Positions 27,901 to 41,821 of a DNA stretch of 64,000 nt are shown in pieces. Every line of letters starts with the position of its first letter. Position 1 is the stretch's first letter. Source of the stretch: Lanius collurio. Lineage: Eukaryota; Chordata; Aves; Passeriformes; Laniidae. A program made the translations under genes and the position numbers. Location of the stretch: NCBI GenBank assembly GCA_020086605.1, contig JACBWW010000038.1:6983697-7047696 (forward strand). Direction: 5' to 3'. The notes under the pieces were generated by a model that had not been told where the DNA came from, made no database searches, and saw nothing but the letters and a program-made list of their open reading frames with translations.

Positions 27901-30900
27901 GTAGATTTTTCAGGATATCCCAGCAGATGTCCTTCTCAGTTGTCTTTCCTCAGCAAATGCTTTTCATTTTTGTTGAGTCCCTCTCTGAACTTCCTTAGTT
28001 TTTGTTCTTGTTCCCTCATGATTTGTGTGGAGTCCTTCCCAAACCTTGTTATCTGGCTAGAGGCAGGTAGTCAGACCTGCAGTGCTGACAGGGCACATTT
28101 TGTCTCTCAGCAGACCCAATATGACTCATGGATGGCTTGCCAGGATTACTTGTTTCATTCCTGGTAGCCTTTAATGAAAAAAAAAAATCGTTACATTTAT
28201 ACAATAAACATTTCACTAACCACGTCAACTTACAGAACTCATAAATTGTTCCTGTGGCTGTTTTAGGGAATGAAGATCCAGTAAACACCCTGGCACAGCA
28301 ATGCCACAGGACACTTCCTGCACCTTCTATGAAAGTAATAGATTTATTATTTCACAGATTTAATATTTAGTATTTCAGAGCAAAGTTTGGTAGGGATCCC
28401 TTCTTCTTACCCAGTTGTTAGGATTTAATTACATATTCCAGAAGCAGTCAGTACCTAAAGTGGAGGACTGATGTAAAATCCTCCGACCTCTGACAGTCCC
28501 CCACATGCCTTGGTAGAAAGGAGCAGGGAAAGCAAAAGATTAAGTGGACAATAATGACAGTAGAATCCTTGGGGGAAAAATGTGAAAAGAAAGTAAAGGA
28601 GGAGAGAAATTTTATTGCTTCTTTCCTTTTGTGTCATGGATTGGGTTTGGATGTCTCTCTGCAGCTGCTGCTCTTGCTGCTGCTGCCACGGGTACTTAAT
28701 ATTCATTATTTTAGCACAGTTAAGGAAAAAGACTTGAAATAAGCTCAAGAGCATGACACTGGGTAACAAATGATTTTTAATTCTGTCCTCCAGCATAAAG
28801 TTTCAGATTCATATTTCAAAGGCTATATAAATGGAAGATCCCACTGTGGATTAAAATAAAATCCAACTGGTGGATATGTGGATCTGTAAATAGATGCTGG
28901 TGGGTTTTTTTTTCCTAATCAGTCTGGCTGCTTAAACTTTCAGTAGTCTGAACCTGACCACAAGTGCAGCTCTGTCTTCTGACACAGGTACTTATTGAGA
29001 GGCTTAACACTGTACCCAGTGATTAAGGATGTTCACAAACATGAGTTATGAGTGAGATTATTATTTCAAAACAGGCAGGTCACAGATGAGCTCAGTACTG
29101 CAACAGGGCTTTGAGGTGTCCTGTCCCTCCTGGCACCCCAAACTCTGAAATGGCCTCATCTAGGAAACCCCATTTTCTACAGAAAAAGGTGTTAGGTGTT
29201 GGTATAGAAGATGTAAAAATGCTAAGCATCAGAAACCTACCTAAGCAGTTTACACAGAGTGTTCAAATTATGTGGCTAGAGATTCTCTGAGAGGCATTTC
29301 TGGTGAAAGTGAAGATTTTCTGGTGACAGCAATAGTTGGGTGTTACTGGCTCATTTACCATCTTCACTGTGGTTGTGATCTCTGCGATCTAAAATTGTTG
29401 ACTTTTGTTGGGACTGATTTGTACAATACAAGTTTCATTTGGGTCAATAGAAAAAAAGCTGGTGTGAAGGAAAGGGCCATATGTGTGCCTGCCTGTAAAG
29501 TCCCTGAAAACAGATGTTTCTGTTGGATAAAGAAACATGTTGAGGCTGAGAATCCTGAAGCACTTTACATGCTGCTGCAGGCTAATATGGAAAAGTAGGA
29601 GAGGGCAAGGATGGGCCATGCACTAAAACAGGGAGCTGTTGAGAATGGGTGGAGAGCGGTCAGCGTAAAGAATCAGGTAGAAGATTTGAACAGAAGCTAC
29701 TGTGGCTTTGCTGCCCCAGAATGTAAAAATTTGTTTTTTCCCCTTCCCTCAGCCCGCTGTCCCTTCTCTTTCTTTGCATCAAAAGTGGACACAGCAGTAA
29801 AATTTCTCACAAGTGTTATTTCTTCATGAAGGGTTACTGCTTCCTGACACATCTCCTATGATGTGAAGTCTGGGATTTGCTGATGAAATGAGGTGATGAA
29901 TGTCACAAGCAGAGATATATGTGGACAGCAATTAAAACTAAAGCTATGCAATGTGTACCATGGCCTAGAGGAGAGGCGGATCATTTAACAATGAGAAAAA
30001 TAAGAAAAATAAATAAATGCTTTCTTACAGACCTTGGTGCAGTCCCTCCCTGCTTTCCCAAATTAATCCTGTTAAGTTTCCACAGAGGGCATGTATTGAG
30101 GAAAGCACTTGTAATTTGTTGTTTTCCACAAGGATGGTTCCCTGTGCCTTTGGAAAGACGCTTTTGCTGAAAACTAAACAACAACAAAAACTTTCCCTCC
30201 AGGAAGCCAAAACCTGGTCTTTGAAAGTGTACAAGCATATCCATTGTTTTTGGCATGGTCTTTGTGCAAGCGTCCAAGAACAAATTTTGCTCTGTAAGCA
30301 GTGAGACGTGTGGACAAAGCAATTGCATTCTGCACATGTGTCACAACACACTGGAAATATTATCCCCACTGTATATACATCCAGGATCTCATAGTGGATT
30401 CTGAGCAAGCTGCATCTGTATTTCTTGGCTTGTAATGCTCCAGATAACAATTTAAACTTAGGGGGAAAAGTCTTAAGAAATGGATATTAAGCAAGAAGCA
30501 AACCTATCTTCCAATTCTAAACATAACTAAATCCCCACACTACAACAACTAAATGCCATCATAACATTTTGTTATATTGACAACTCTATAAATAAATGTA
30601 ATCAATTTCTCCATGATTTTGCCTTAAGTTTCTGCCTTCACAGACTTCTTCAGGGAAAATGGTGTCTCTTCTCTTTATCTCTTTTGGAATCTGGCCATGT
30701 ATAAGCCAAATGGTAATGTTGTTACACCATGGGATTTTATCTGTCGGGTTTTGTCCCAAGACTTGGATTCCTGGAGTGAGATGACTGAATGTCTCACTAC
30801 GGCTCTTGTATTTTTTAAGCAAGTTTCTGTACTCCATGGATGTAAAGTTTTACCATCTGGAGCAGAACCAACTGCAGGTGTATTTTCTGTCCTTAACTCT

Positions 30901-32059
30901 CTGGTGGAGAAAGGCAAGATGAGATCCTGATTTTGAAACATGAGAGAGCTGCAGCACTGAGATTTGCAGCATTCCAGAAACCAGGAGCATCTTGTAATTC
31001 TGTGAGTTTCTTGCAGAAGCAGTGATTGCCAGGGAGACACATCTTCCAGTGGTATTTACAGCTTGATGTTGATTGTATGGCACAAGTCATTAGAAGCCTG
31101 ACAACTTTCTTATCCCCTTCAGTAGTGTGAGTAGGGTATTTCACTCCCAGGCTGTGGAAGCTTGCAGATCACTTTCTTGCCTCTCACTTTCCCATTGGGA
31201 GGTGCGTGCCAAGTCTCAGCAACACTTTGGAGCTGAGTGAAACTCAGAGGCATCATTCATCTGAGTAGGCACCTCAGGTTAAAGTTAAGCTCCCAGATCT
31301 CTCTCAGTGCCAAGTGGCAGCTTCAGGGAGTGCATCCAGGGAGGGTGCCCAAGTAGCACCTTGCTGCACGTGCAGGGATGTGGTTTCACTGCCAGTGCAG
31401 CCTTCACCCACTGGCACGTCACCCCTCCTTGGGTAGGGACCCAGCAGGCTTGTGACATGTTGGTGGCTCTGACAGAAACCTACTTGGAAAGCTTCTGATG
31501 GAGCTCATCAGAAGGAGGCTTGTAGGGAAGGCACCATTCCCCTTTTGTGAAATGGCAAGGCAGTTTTACTCCAGAGAGCCTCTGAGGAGGCTCCTCTCCC
31601 AGCAGCCATGCAAATGAAAGACCACAGATAAAGGCAACTGGGGAAAAACACCCACCACATTTTTCCTTTGTACCTAGTTTGACTTTCTTCTTTCAGATGT
31701 GAAAAAAAGAGCTGACAGAGAATGCCTTCCCTTCCTGCAAATGAGATTTCAATACCCAAAGAACTTGACGGTGTCCCTCTCTATCTTATTCTCTGACACA
31801 GTGGAAAGCTTCAACTTAACCCTGGTAGTTAAGCCATAATTGTCTGAACTGAGCCGGGGGGGAGCTGTGGAAAAGTGACACATGTATCCGTTTTTCTTTT
31901 TTTAAATGTCACTCATCCAACTGGCTTTTAACAAGAGCACTCTCCAGGCCATCTCTAGAAGGATCTCTCTGCTAACAGGGATATATATCACAAAGTTCTT
32001 GATCACCTCCACTTCCCAGGCTTTTCATTGTTTGTTAAGGAGCCTTGATGTGCTGTAAG
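18964..32059 (+). other. MAML3: MAML3 intron, 19-32 kb
   Basis: Thirteen kilobases with no exon, RNA gene or repeat family I can name. There is a strong G-run tract at 24142-24170, a T/C tract at about 27078-27117 and a short CTG-type run near 28660-28690. AT-rich, non-repetitive blocks at about 19000-19110, 25480-25830 and 26095-26285 look like candidate conserved non-coding elements. Open frames reach about 140 codons, near chance expectation for this length and composition. Confidence 0.55.
24142..24170 (+). other. Potential G-quadruplex motif
   Basis: Four or more G-runs of at least four within 29 bp (G5, G8, G6 and G4, separated by loops of one to three bases), a canonical intramolecular quadruplex pattern on the + strand. 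The transcript of this intron would carry the same motif. Function is unknown. Confidence 0.6.
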
Positions 32060-32165
32060 ATTCTCTCATTACAGTAGTTCCAGTGCATTGGACTGAAAAG
32101 TCCTCATGGGAATTGAGAGATGGGCTAGGTGATCTTCTCCATCACTGCCTTCTGTGATTCCGTTG
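32060..32165 (+). mobile_element. Possible degraded CR1 3' end
   Basis: The stretch GATGGGCTAGGTGATCTTCT followed by TTCTGTGATTCC resembles the last ~60 bases of CR1 elements ('gatgggctagatgatc ... ttctgtgattc'). The similarity is short and imperfect, and the 5' boundary is not defined. It could be chance. Confidence 0.35.
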
Positions 32166-35100
32166 TTCATACATGACACTTTCTCTAAACAGTGCCCTTA
32201 CAGAGCACTGCTGGCAATACAGGTCTAAAATGCTAGGATTATTCAAGGAGAGCCTTTTTAGCTCAAAGCACATCACATAATAGAAAGTATAGACAGCTTA
32301 ACCAAAGCAGTGGTTTTGCAGTCTAAGCATCTGGTGCATACTCCGGGGACTGTGGCTTGACTCCCATTATCTGCCAATCAGGCAATGACTTGGCACGGCA
32401 ACTTTTTGGGAGCATGGCACATTGCTCTGCAGAGCTGTCACCATGCTGAAGAGCCACCCCAGGAGAGCAGGCTGCTGAGCAGCCTCATATCCTGGCACAT
32501 GCTCTGGCTGCTGGACCAGAGCCTTGGCGCAGAAGAGCTCCACAACTTCCTCAGTTCTTCCACTCATGGGAAATCTGTAGGATTGCTCCCTGTTTGGTCT
32601 CCTGTTCACTGAACTTTGCTTCCTGTGGACACAGCAGTGAGTGAGTGCTGGTGGCGTAGCACAGCCTGAGAAACACCACCACAGCCATGAGCACTGTCAA
32701 AAGCAGCCTAAAACAGCAACCATGGCCCACCTTGGCCCTCATCTCCGCATCCTCCCTTAAATCTTCCAATGGCAACTGAGCATTGCTCTGGTGCAGCAGA
32801 GGTGCCTGTAAGGAGGGGCCAGGTGTGTGCCTGGTAGTGTGCTGCGCTCAAGTGACACCTGACAAAGGGGAAGCAGTTTCCTGAAGGGGGAACACACAGC
32901 TGTCAGCTCCCAACAACTATGACGGATTAATGGAGCTCTCACCCTGGCAGAAATGAGGAGATGCTTGTCCCACCATCCACAGAAGCTGGCACTGCCTGGG
33001 CCACAGCAAAGCCCTCAGTTTTAGCCAAGAATCCTGCTGCCTGCTCCTGCCTGCTCCATAACCTATGTTTTTAGTGACATTGCTCAAAGGAAGTAAGAAT
33101 CACATAGGATAGAGGAATTTATTTTCTTTCTTCGGTCTTGAGGAAGGGGTTTTTGTCAGTTGATTTGTTTAGGTGCATGCAGACAAGAAATACAATTCTG
33201 GGCTTTTATCTGGAGAAAACGTTTTATCTGAGGATGTAACTAAAGCATGCTGGCACTGTAGCTCCCTGGATCCTGTTGTCTTGCTGGGGTTGGGGCAGTT
33301 TGTTGGAATCGAGGAACTGTCACTGTTCTGTCTGTAGGGGTAGGGATGCTGAGGCATCAGGCACAGCAGTAATTTGTTAAAAATCTGGACTGTGAATATA
33401 TCAGGCTGTCAAACACCAGTCTTACAGCATCTTTTCCTGTGTAGGGTTAATAAAAACACATCCTGCACACTTCCTAGGCTGCATACACCCACCTGCCCCC
33501 TTTTCACCAGTTAATGACCTGTCTGGAAGCAAAGAAATTTTCTTGGGAGACCAGTCAGCTGTAGCCAGGTTGGACCCCAGGCTTTTTGCCTGAAAGAAAA
33601 CAAATTGATCTAAATAAGAGTCTGAAATAAGTTGCTTTTCTTCCCATATCAACAGCATGCAGGACCGTAAGACCACAGTACTTCCTTACATTGCTATTGA
33701 CAGAATGCTCTGAATCCCAAGGAGCTTCAAAGAGGGACAACTTGTTTACATTTACTAATTTTTGTTCTTGCTTCAGAAACACACAGAGCTGTCCTGTCAT
33801 TGAGCAAAGAGAGGTATGTTCTGTCTGATCGGAATTATTTGGATGGTACAGAGTATTCTCAAAGCTGAGATGAAATGCAAACAGGCAGCTAGCCATCACT
33901 TGAGAGAAAATGATAAGATAGAGTAAGAAAGCACCTATTAACAGAAAACAACTAGTTTTGCATCCTTGCCTTTTCATTATCTCAGTAGGGAAAGGTTCTG
34001 TGTCATGTTCATGCCTTAACTGTGGTGAAGTTAAGGGGCCTGATCCTTCTCCAAGACTGAGGCAGTAGATGAGGTTGTGGCCAAGGTGCCCCATGCTTGC
34101 CCAGTGCTGGAGAGATTGTTCAGGAGCCATGAGAGCATCAGGCAAAATGCCATTTAAAAACATCAGGGACAAGGATTTGACAGGATTCTCTGTCTGTTCA
34201 CTTGCCCTGCAATTAATACCACAACCCATGTGTAGATACTCTTTAATGGAAAAGAAAGCCTATGTTAGATGTGTGGTGTTCTTTATGATTTCTCTCTCAT
34301 GAAATGGATCTTACAACTCTTAAAATTTCTGAAAGCCGAGGAGGAGGAGGAGGAGATCTCTGTGTGCTTGGTCAGCACAATAGTGCCCAGTTCTCCCTCC
34401 TCAGATTTCTCCCCCTCCCATCTACTCATGAGCGTGGGATTGGGAACGGGATGTATCAATTCAGCCTTATACCAGCAAGAGAAGAGCCTCCTCTGTTGCT
34501 ATTTTTGGGTTCCGTGGGTGCACCCTGCCTGCCGTGAACCCAGCACAGTGAAGTGTTTAATTCAGCCTCCTCACTCATTTGAAAGGATGCTGTTGAGCAC
34601 TCTGACCACCACATCCCCACTTTTACAGCTGGCTGTGAATTTCCGAGTGTACAGTGATATCTTTAGCTCTGACTCCAGAGATTTCCTGTGGAGCTGTGAG
34701 ATGCAATCTCACAAGCATGCTGGAGCTAAATATACTTTCTGGGCTGACATGCAGCCTGACAAACAGGGGCAGTGTCAACACTAGCCTTTTCCAGTGCTGA
34801 ACAGGTCGAGTCATTCTGAAGGAGGTGAGGCCTAGTTCAATTAATTAGGTAATAAGTTTGTTTTGATATTTAACCAATCTTTGGACCTCTCTGTGCTAAT
34901 CTTGTTTGTCAGTCCCTAGAAAATGCCATGTGACCTGCGTTGCAGCACTGCACTCAGCTTTGGCAACCAAAGCCATTGCGGAGGAAGGTTTTCACCCTCC
35001 AGGCAGACTTTGGCTGCAGAAAAGTGTTGTAGGATTTTACTTGTGGAAGGCCACAGCCTTTAAGAAAGATGAGAAAGTAAATTTTGAAGCAGTCCAAATT

Positions 35101-35798
35101 TAGTGAGGGATAATAACAGTAAAAGCCTGGAAATGAGACACACAACACTGGCTTGTTTTGCGTACGATCACCGAACTGCCAAATTGGTGCCACGCACTTT
35201 AGACCATAAGGAAATATTTTGAAGGAATGAAATAAAGCTAATTAGTCCTTCAGGTTATGCACCTTGATTTTGTCATTATAGATCTTCAGTTTTCTCCTGC
35301 AAACAGCTGTGTCCATGCACAGCACCTGCTGAAGATGCAGCAGCTTTCCTCTTCTGCTGCTGTGTTTGTTTGGCTGTTAATCTGAGTGTGGAGCTGTTTG
35401 GTTTTCTAAAGCAAGGGTGCTTCCAGGTGACAGCTATGGCTGTCACTGCACTTACAGTCACCATGGAGAGCTACAGGACAAAGGTTCACAGTCAGCTGTG
35501 AGGAGGAGCAGCAGGAAGACAAGGCCATTCCATAAGCTTCCTGTACCACTTCCCTCAGCAGCTTGTGAAGGCTTGTGGCTCTGCCTTGGCTTGCATCTTT
35601 GCTGGTTTTAGTGGCTAGCCAAAGGAGTTGGGGTTTGCTGGAGAATTGTTTCTGAAATGTCAGAGAGAGGAAGAATGTAGTTAATTTATGCTTGGTGTTT
35701 TTTTCCTGAGCATTGTCACCATGCTTTTTCAGGCAATGGTGTGTTCATATCTTTTAAGAGAGAAATGTAAGCAGTGAAAACACGTACTACCTTAAAGT
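32166..35798 (+). other. MAML3: MAML3 intron, 32.2-35.8 kb
   Basis: No supported exon. A 224-codon open frame on the minus strand (33555-34229) is the longest unexplained frame in the intron; it matches nothing I recognise and is treated as a finding, not a gene. A short GAG trinucleotide run (six units) lies at 34338-34355. Confidence 0.5.
34338..34355 (+). repeat. (GAG)6 microsatellite
   Basis: Six perfect GAG units in intronic sequence. Confidence 0.8.
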
Positions 35799-36460
35799 TG
35801 TTAAGCTGGTCGGGGGGTTTCTCCCGGCCTGGGCTGGATGGGGTCAGAGGCTCAGACCCAAGAAGCCGTAGCGAACCCAGAGAGGTGATCCCGTGAGGAA
35901 CCGTCTCCCAGGGGGTCGTGGCTTCTCTCAGCTCTCAGCCGGGGCTGCCTGCAAAGGTGCCTGGCTCAGCAGGCTATCAGCTCTTTAGTGATTCAGCAGT
36001 GATTTCAGCTCGGCTCTGCAAGGCAGAACCCCCCTTGGCCAGGCCTGGATAGAGAGAGGAGAGGACTCGGCTGGTGGTTCCGCAGAAGCAGCTTTATTCT
36101 TCCATCTTCCACGAAGGGGTGACCAGAGACGAATCCTCCCCCGACTCACAGCAGAGAGGTCTCTTTTATGGGGTACAGAGGTGGGCGTACAAGGGTGAGA
36201 AACCAATGGGTACTAGGGTATTTTACATACAGTTTCCTAGAGGATCTTGGATCTATCTTTTCTAACTAAAAAGGCTCTTTGTTTCCCCAAGAGGGGCCTG
36301 CAGGGGGATTGTGGAACCTCCCTATCTCCAGGCCTCCCCACCAGGGCAGGGCCTTGTCAGACCCACGTCTGGAGATGTTGCAGTTCCCTTTATCTAAACA
36401 AGGGCTTCCTGCCAAGACAGGGGCTTGTCAGACCCTACACTACTTCAGCTCAGAGTAACA
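35799..36460 (-). mobile_element. Solo LTR of an endogenous retrovirus, antisense to the gene
   Basis: About 660 bp bounded by short inverted termini (TGTTA at 35799, TAACA ending at 36460; an alternative right end is TACA at 36439). On the minus strand it has the order expected of U3-R-U5. The U3 carries a direct repeat (36347-36364 and 36418-36435, sharing a TTGTCAGACCC core), followed by a CATAAAAG TATA-like box (36161-36170), AATAAA about 65 bases downstream (36093-36098), and then a GC-richer U5. No gag, pol or env sequence flanks it, so it looks like a solo LTR left by recombination. I could not find a clean target-site duplication. Family name unknown. Confidence 0.7.
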
Positions 36461-39400
36461 GATTAATTTGGAAGGAAGCCAGCAAAGAAAACATGCCACT
36501 TATAGTTAAACAAATATAATAATGCTGGTTGATGAGTATAGGGCAACAATGTACATTGTTAATGTGCTATGCTTGTTAAGGAGATGGTGTTTTCGCAGTG
36601 ACAAACTGAACACTGAAGTCTGATGACTCTTACAATTTGGAGATGTCTGACAAAGTTACACACATGTCACCATGCTAAGAATCCAAATCCTTTTTATACA
36701 ATTGAATTGCCTTACGGGAGTGCACAGGTATTCTGGCTCCAGGACAAGGAAGTGTGAGCACTGCAGCTGAGTTGCTGGAGATGTCTGTGAGGTGTAAAGC
36801 AGCACAGCACTGGAGAGTCCTGACACGCCAGTGGTGTGGCCTTCCTGCCTGACCGTTGGGTTTCTCACAGAGAAAATGCCCCAGATAACACCCTGACCAC
36901 TGGCCATCTCTGGCACTCCCTAGAATGTCTTGGAGAAGAGGCCAGATAACTTTGGAAAGGACTGGAATCAGCCCACTGAAAGCACAGTAACTCAGTGGAT
37001 GTAAACTAGGCATTTTTCTAAAAGTAAAACCTCCACTGCATTTCATTCACAGCCAAATGGGTAAAGACTTTCTGTCTTTGTGCCTATCTATGGTAGCAGA
37101 TCCTTAGCAGCATCTTCAGCTCCTTGTTTCCCAGAACTAGTTGGTAGCTTTTTGTGAAGCCCAGAAAGATGCCAGCACCAGGATGGATGATGATTCTGAT
37201 GGACACCACAGCTGCCAGTCTGTGTGTCAGAGATACCTCAGTCTTACATGTGTGTTTTCATACATAATATCTAGAAAATCAGGTGTGCGGTAATTAGGTT
37301 AAAATCCAGTGAAAAATCAACAAAATGTTTGCAACCCAAAGGATACAGCTCAGCATTTTCAGTGGGCTACCATGGAGATTCCTGAGTGTTTTGATTTTTG
37401 GACACTAAGAAGCAGATGAGAATCTGCAGACTCACAAAAATTGTGACACTCCTAGTAGTGATGACTACATCTTTTATTTGAAACATTATGAACCCAGCTT
37501 ACCAGCTGGAATACGGCACAGGAATATCACCTCACATGGTGTTAGGGGGAATATTTGATTAGTGAGTCTGCTAATGAAGCAACAGTGCTGCTGAAAAGTG
37601 ACCCAGACCCGTTAAAGCTGTCTGAAGTAAGAATTGTGATTCATTTAGGTGTTTCCTACTAGATTCCCTGTCTATTGCAGTGTTGTAGGTAGTTTTGGAG
37701 AAAAAAATTTTTAAGATGCTAATGACAGTTACAGCTACAACCTAAGGAGGTGAAACTAAACAAAAGAAGGATTCATTAGAGAACAAAAGAAAAGCTGGAG
37801 ACTTTGAACCTAGGAGTCTCCCACACATTAACTAGGTGCACTGCCAATATGCTGCAGATGTGTGGTACGTGAACACATAAGGTAATGATATGTCTACAAA
37901 GGGCTGAATGCATCTGTTTGATATTTTGTAGTGAATTATATTTAAGCAGGTGGGAAGCTGCAAACTCCCCAGTCCCTTCACATATCACAAATAAGGTATT
38001 AAGAGGTCCAAAGTTATCTTCTGCAATTTTTGTAGACTCACAGCTGACAGCCACACCGTGTGTTGGTAAATTGGAACCCTGCTACATCATTGGGAAGTAC
38101 AGCCAGTGGTTTCACAGAGCCCCTGTTGGCTTTGCTTTGGGAAGGATTTGAGGTATCAGCTGTCTGGGGGAAGTCCTTCAAACACAAAGGATAAAGTAGC
38201 TGGAAGGACGGAGGCAACCCCTATCACTGGGGATTTCAGAGGCTCCCTTTTTCCATGGTTCACCAGGTGAATACTGGTGGGATGCTCAGAGAGGGACCCA
38301 TGTTTGGGACAGGGCACACACAGACCTCCCAGCCAGCCCCTGTTTCCACAAATACCAACTGATTTCAGCCTGGGGAGCAGGGGGTGTGCATAGCACTGAT
38401 TACCAAGAAGACTGTGCAGTCAGACTCAAAATAATTTGGCTTCCAAATCAGGATGTAGTCACTGGGAAGTGACTGCTGTGCCAGAAACCCAGGGTGTAGC
38501 AGAAGGAAGCCCAAGCAGAGGTACTTACACCAGAAAGTTGCACTGCAGGAGTTTGCCCAACAACCTGCTTTGTGCTTCACTGCAGAAAATAAAGGAACAT
38601 CAGTGTCCAAGACTGTCTCTTGTGATCAGGATTGGGAGTTCCTGGCTTTACTTTAGCTTTTCTTATTCCTTCCAAGGAGAGTGCAGTTGGGAGATGTGGG
38701 TAAGATGTGGCTTTTGCTAGTGACTTCTACAACAGTGAATCTGAACCCTTACGATAGGGCCAATGAGATTGCAAGGGAAGCAAGAGAGGGAATGGGATTC
38801 TTGCAGCTGCAAAAAGATCAGGGTCAGAATGCAACTGCATTACAAACACTTATTCATCTATAGAGATGCAACCAAAATACGCCATTAGCACCAAGTTCTT
38901 CAGAATTAGATTTATTTAGCTCTAGGTGCATCTGTATAGTTTCTCTTGTCTATTTTTTGCTATTGCACATTGGTTTCTCATTGAGCATATGATAGGAAAA
39001 GTATCAAAGCTGTTTTGGAAGTTCTTTAATTGTAGGTTGTTCCTTTTTTCACTATACATTATGAAAAAAAATGTAGTAAAGAAATGTGAATGCTCAGCTA
39101 GAGGAGGTCACTAATAATCCATGCAACTGCCAATGCCATTAGCTCCTTTGGATTTTGCACTGTATGGGGCCTAAAGGAAATGTTTCCTAAAAACAGCCAT
39201 CTAACTTACAAAAATGAGTCAGCCAAACCTTCCTTCAGCAGAGCTGCAGCTGCCTGAGCATTCTGAGCAGTGGTAATAGAAAGCTGCAGTATGGATGCTT
39301 TTTTCCTTTTCTCAGGAGACTCAACTTTACAAAGGATAAAGAATGATGGATGGGAGATCTGCCCTGTTTTCAGTTAAATAACTTCTAATATCACCTAAGA

Positions 39401-41778
39401 GGGAGCAGAGAGATTCTGTCATCCCATCAGTATTTTAGATTTGTGCAGAGCACACCTTGGTTTAGTGGCTGGGATTTTGAGTCACCAGTGCTCTGCCACT
39501 TCCTGTTGTTTTTTTCAGATACACATATAGCTTTGCATTGGGACCCCGAGACATGGTGAAATTCACAGTGATGGCAGGGTATATTAATGAAGGGCATCAT
39601 TCTTTGCAAACAGTAGTGGTTTGAATTAATAACTCCAGCAGGACTTTTCTAAAATTTGCATTTTTCTATTCCATGTCCTTTTTAAGTTACTGAGATAATG
39701 AAATTACAAGGATGAAAGTCGGGGCAGGGGGAACCCAACTTAAAGTCTGGAAAATAATTGCTGTATTTTTTCTAAAGAAAGACTGTAGTCTTCATTCCTG
39801 TTAGTGATAGCTCAAACAAGGCACCGGAGTTGAGTGGCAACTGCACCAATTAGCAATGCTGCTGTTGGTTTGTGAATTGCATGTGAAATGTAGAATTTGT
39901 CCAGAAGTGCTAATGCAAATTGCTCAACAAAAATGTGCCCTCTGTGTCAAGTCTTTTCATTTGTTCTGACACACTGCTGTCTCCCCATATTTCTCTGATC
40001 GGTAGATCCCTCTCTCAGTTGACAGCTACCAGAGCTTATAAGTAATGAAAATATTTCTTATTGCCATTAGCTGTGTCTCTTCAAGGAGGGCTCCAAACCA
40101 GCACCAGCTACTTGCTATACAACATAATTCTGACTTTTATTTATAGGGTATTGGACTTCACATTTACAGACTTAAATGCTAGAAGCCCAGTAAATGCCCA
40201 AGATTTTACCTGCACAGAAGTTCAAAGACCTGGTTATCTGCCATGACAGTAATTTGGTCACTTTGCATGTGTTCAGCATCCCCTGTTATTGTACATGGTG
40301 ATAACCTTTGTGCTGCAATGGAGGGGGCTGTGTTAAAATTGCCGTGGGAATTGTTACTTAACATTTCCTGGCTTTTTCAGCAGCTCATCCTTATTTAAAA
40401 GAAGGAGAAGTGAAGCAAGGGCATAGTGAAATGTTGGTGTTTTCACACCTACAGACTATAAAATAGTGCATTTAGCTGTATGCAGATTGAAGTTGTATTT
40501 GTTACACTATTTATTGCACCTCTGAGCCATAGTCCCAGTTTAGGAGTCTCATTGTTCTGGGCTCTCTGCAGATGCAGGATGTAGATGTTTCCTTCCCTAC
40601 AAATACTTCTATCCTAAGAGTAAGATAAGAGATAATCCAGGGAGACAAACACACCAGAGAGTACAAGGAAACAGAAGATGGCTGGATATCATGGAGACAG
40701 AACTACAAATTTAACTATACTGGGGATAGAATTCAGGGTCAGATTTGTGTAATTTGGAGGCTGTCCTCCTGAGAATGAGATCCAGCAGGGAGAAAAGCGT
40801 GAAGGCATTCCTAACTAAAATGTAACATGTGGAAAAGAGTGGGTTGTGATGGGGTGACAGAAAGTCTCAGCAGTGAGCAAGAGATGATGTGTGAGGTGGC
40901 ATATGCTGCAGCTGAATTTGAGAGCAAGGGAGGCTGTTGAAATCCAGAGTAAAGGGCTGCAAGAAGAGAGATGGCACAGACAGGATGACAGGCAAAGAAA
41001 ATGAGCAGGACAGCAGAACTTGGGCTGTCTACAAGCAGGGTAAGATTGCAAGTGTCAGGGTATGAGGCAGCAGGAGCCTGGCTGTGGGACTGCACAGAGC
41101 ATGAGGGCACAGATAATAACCAGGCCATGGATTGAGTGACAGTCAGGCCATGGTGTTGCCCACAGGGACTGAAGGAACAGGAAGGAGAGCAGGCCTAGGG
41201 AATAAGATGAGAGCCTACTTCAAGCTTGATCTGACAGATATCCATCCACAAGACAATCCCAGAGGCAGGGCATGAATTTAGTCGGAACAGGCGGAAAGCG
41301 GCCAGGGACAGAGAGGCAGGTCGGTGAGTCACTGGTGCAGAGAAGGTTCCTGAATGTGTACAGAGGGAGAGCTCACTCAGAGACACAAAGGAAAGGGAAA
41401 GGAGACAAGGGATGAGGACACAGAGCCACAGAATAGCAGCAGGTGGGAGGGTGAGCAGTGATGAACTAGTCTGAGTAACCCTGAGCACACATGTGAAGGT
41501 GGTGGAGTCAAGTAGGAGCACTGGGGAAGGAGGACCAGATTTCCAGAAGGAGCTGACAGGCTATGAGAGAGAGCCTGGTGTAGTGCAGACCTGCATCCAG
41601 ATAAAGGAAATTAAAACCTGTGGTTCCAGTTCTGTGACAAGAGAGATGTGAAAGCCTGTTTGGAAAAGAATCTGTTGGAGATGGAACCTAAATTCAGTCT
41701 AAATAATATAAATCATAAGCAGCACACTCGATAAGCTTAAAGCTGACAGGGAGAAGAGATAGAGAGTGAGAGCTGGAG

Positions 41779-41821
41779 AGTCACTAGGAGTCAGCCTAGT
41801 CAAGGTTGACTCCTAGTGACT
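41779..41821. repeat. Perfect 15-bp inverted repeat (hairpin)
   Basis: Arms 41779-41793 (AGTCACTAGGAGTCA) and 41807-41821 are exact reverse complements, with a 13-base loop. It is a short palindrome in purine-rich intronic DNA; no terminator or mobile-element context is evident. Confidence 0.85.
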
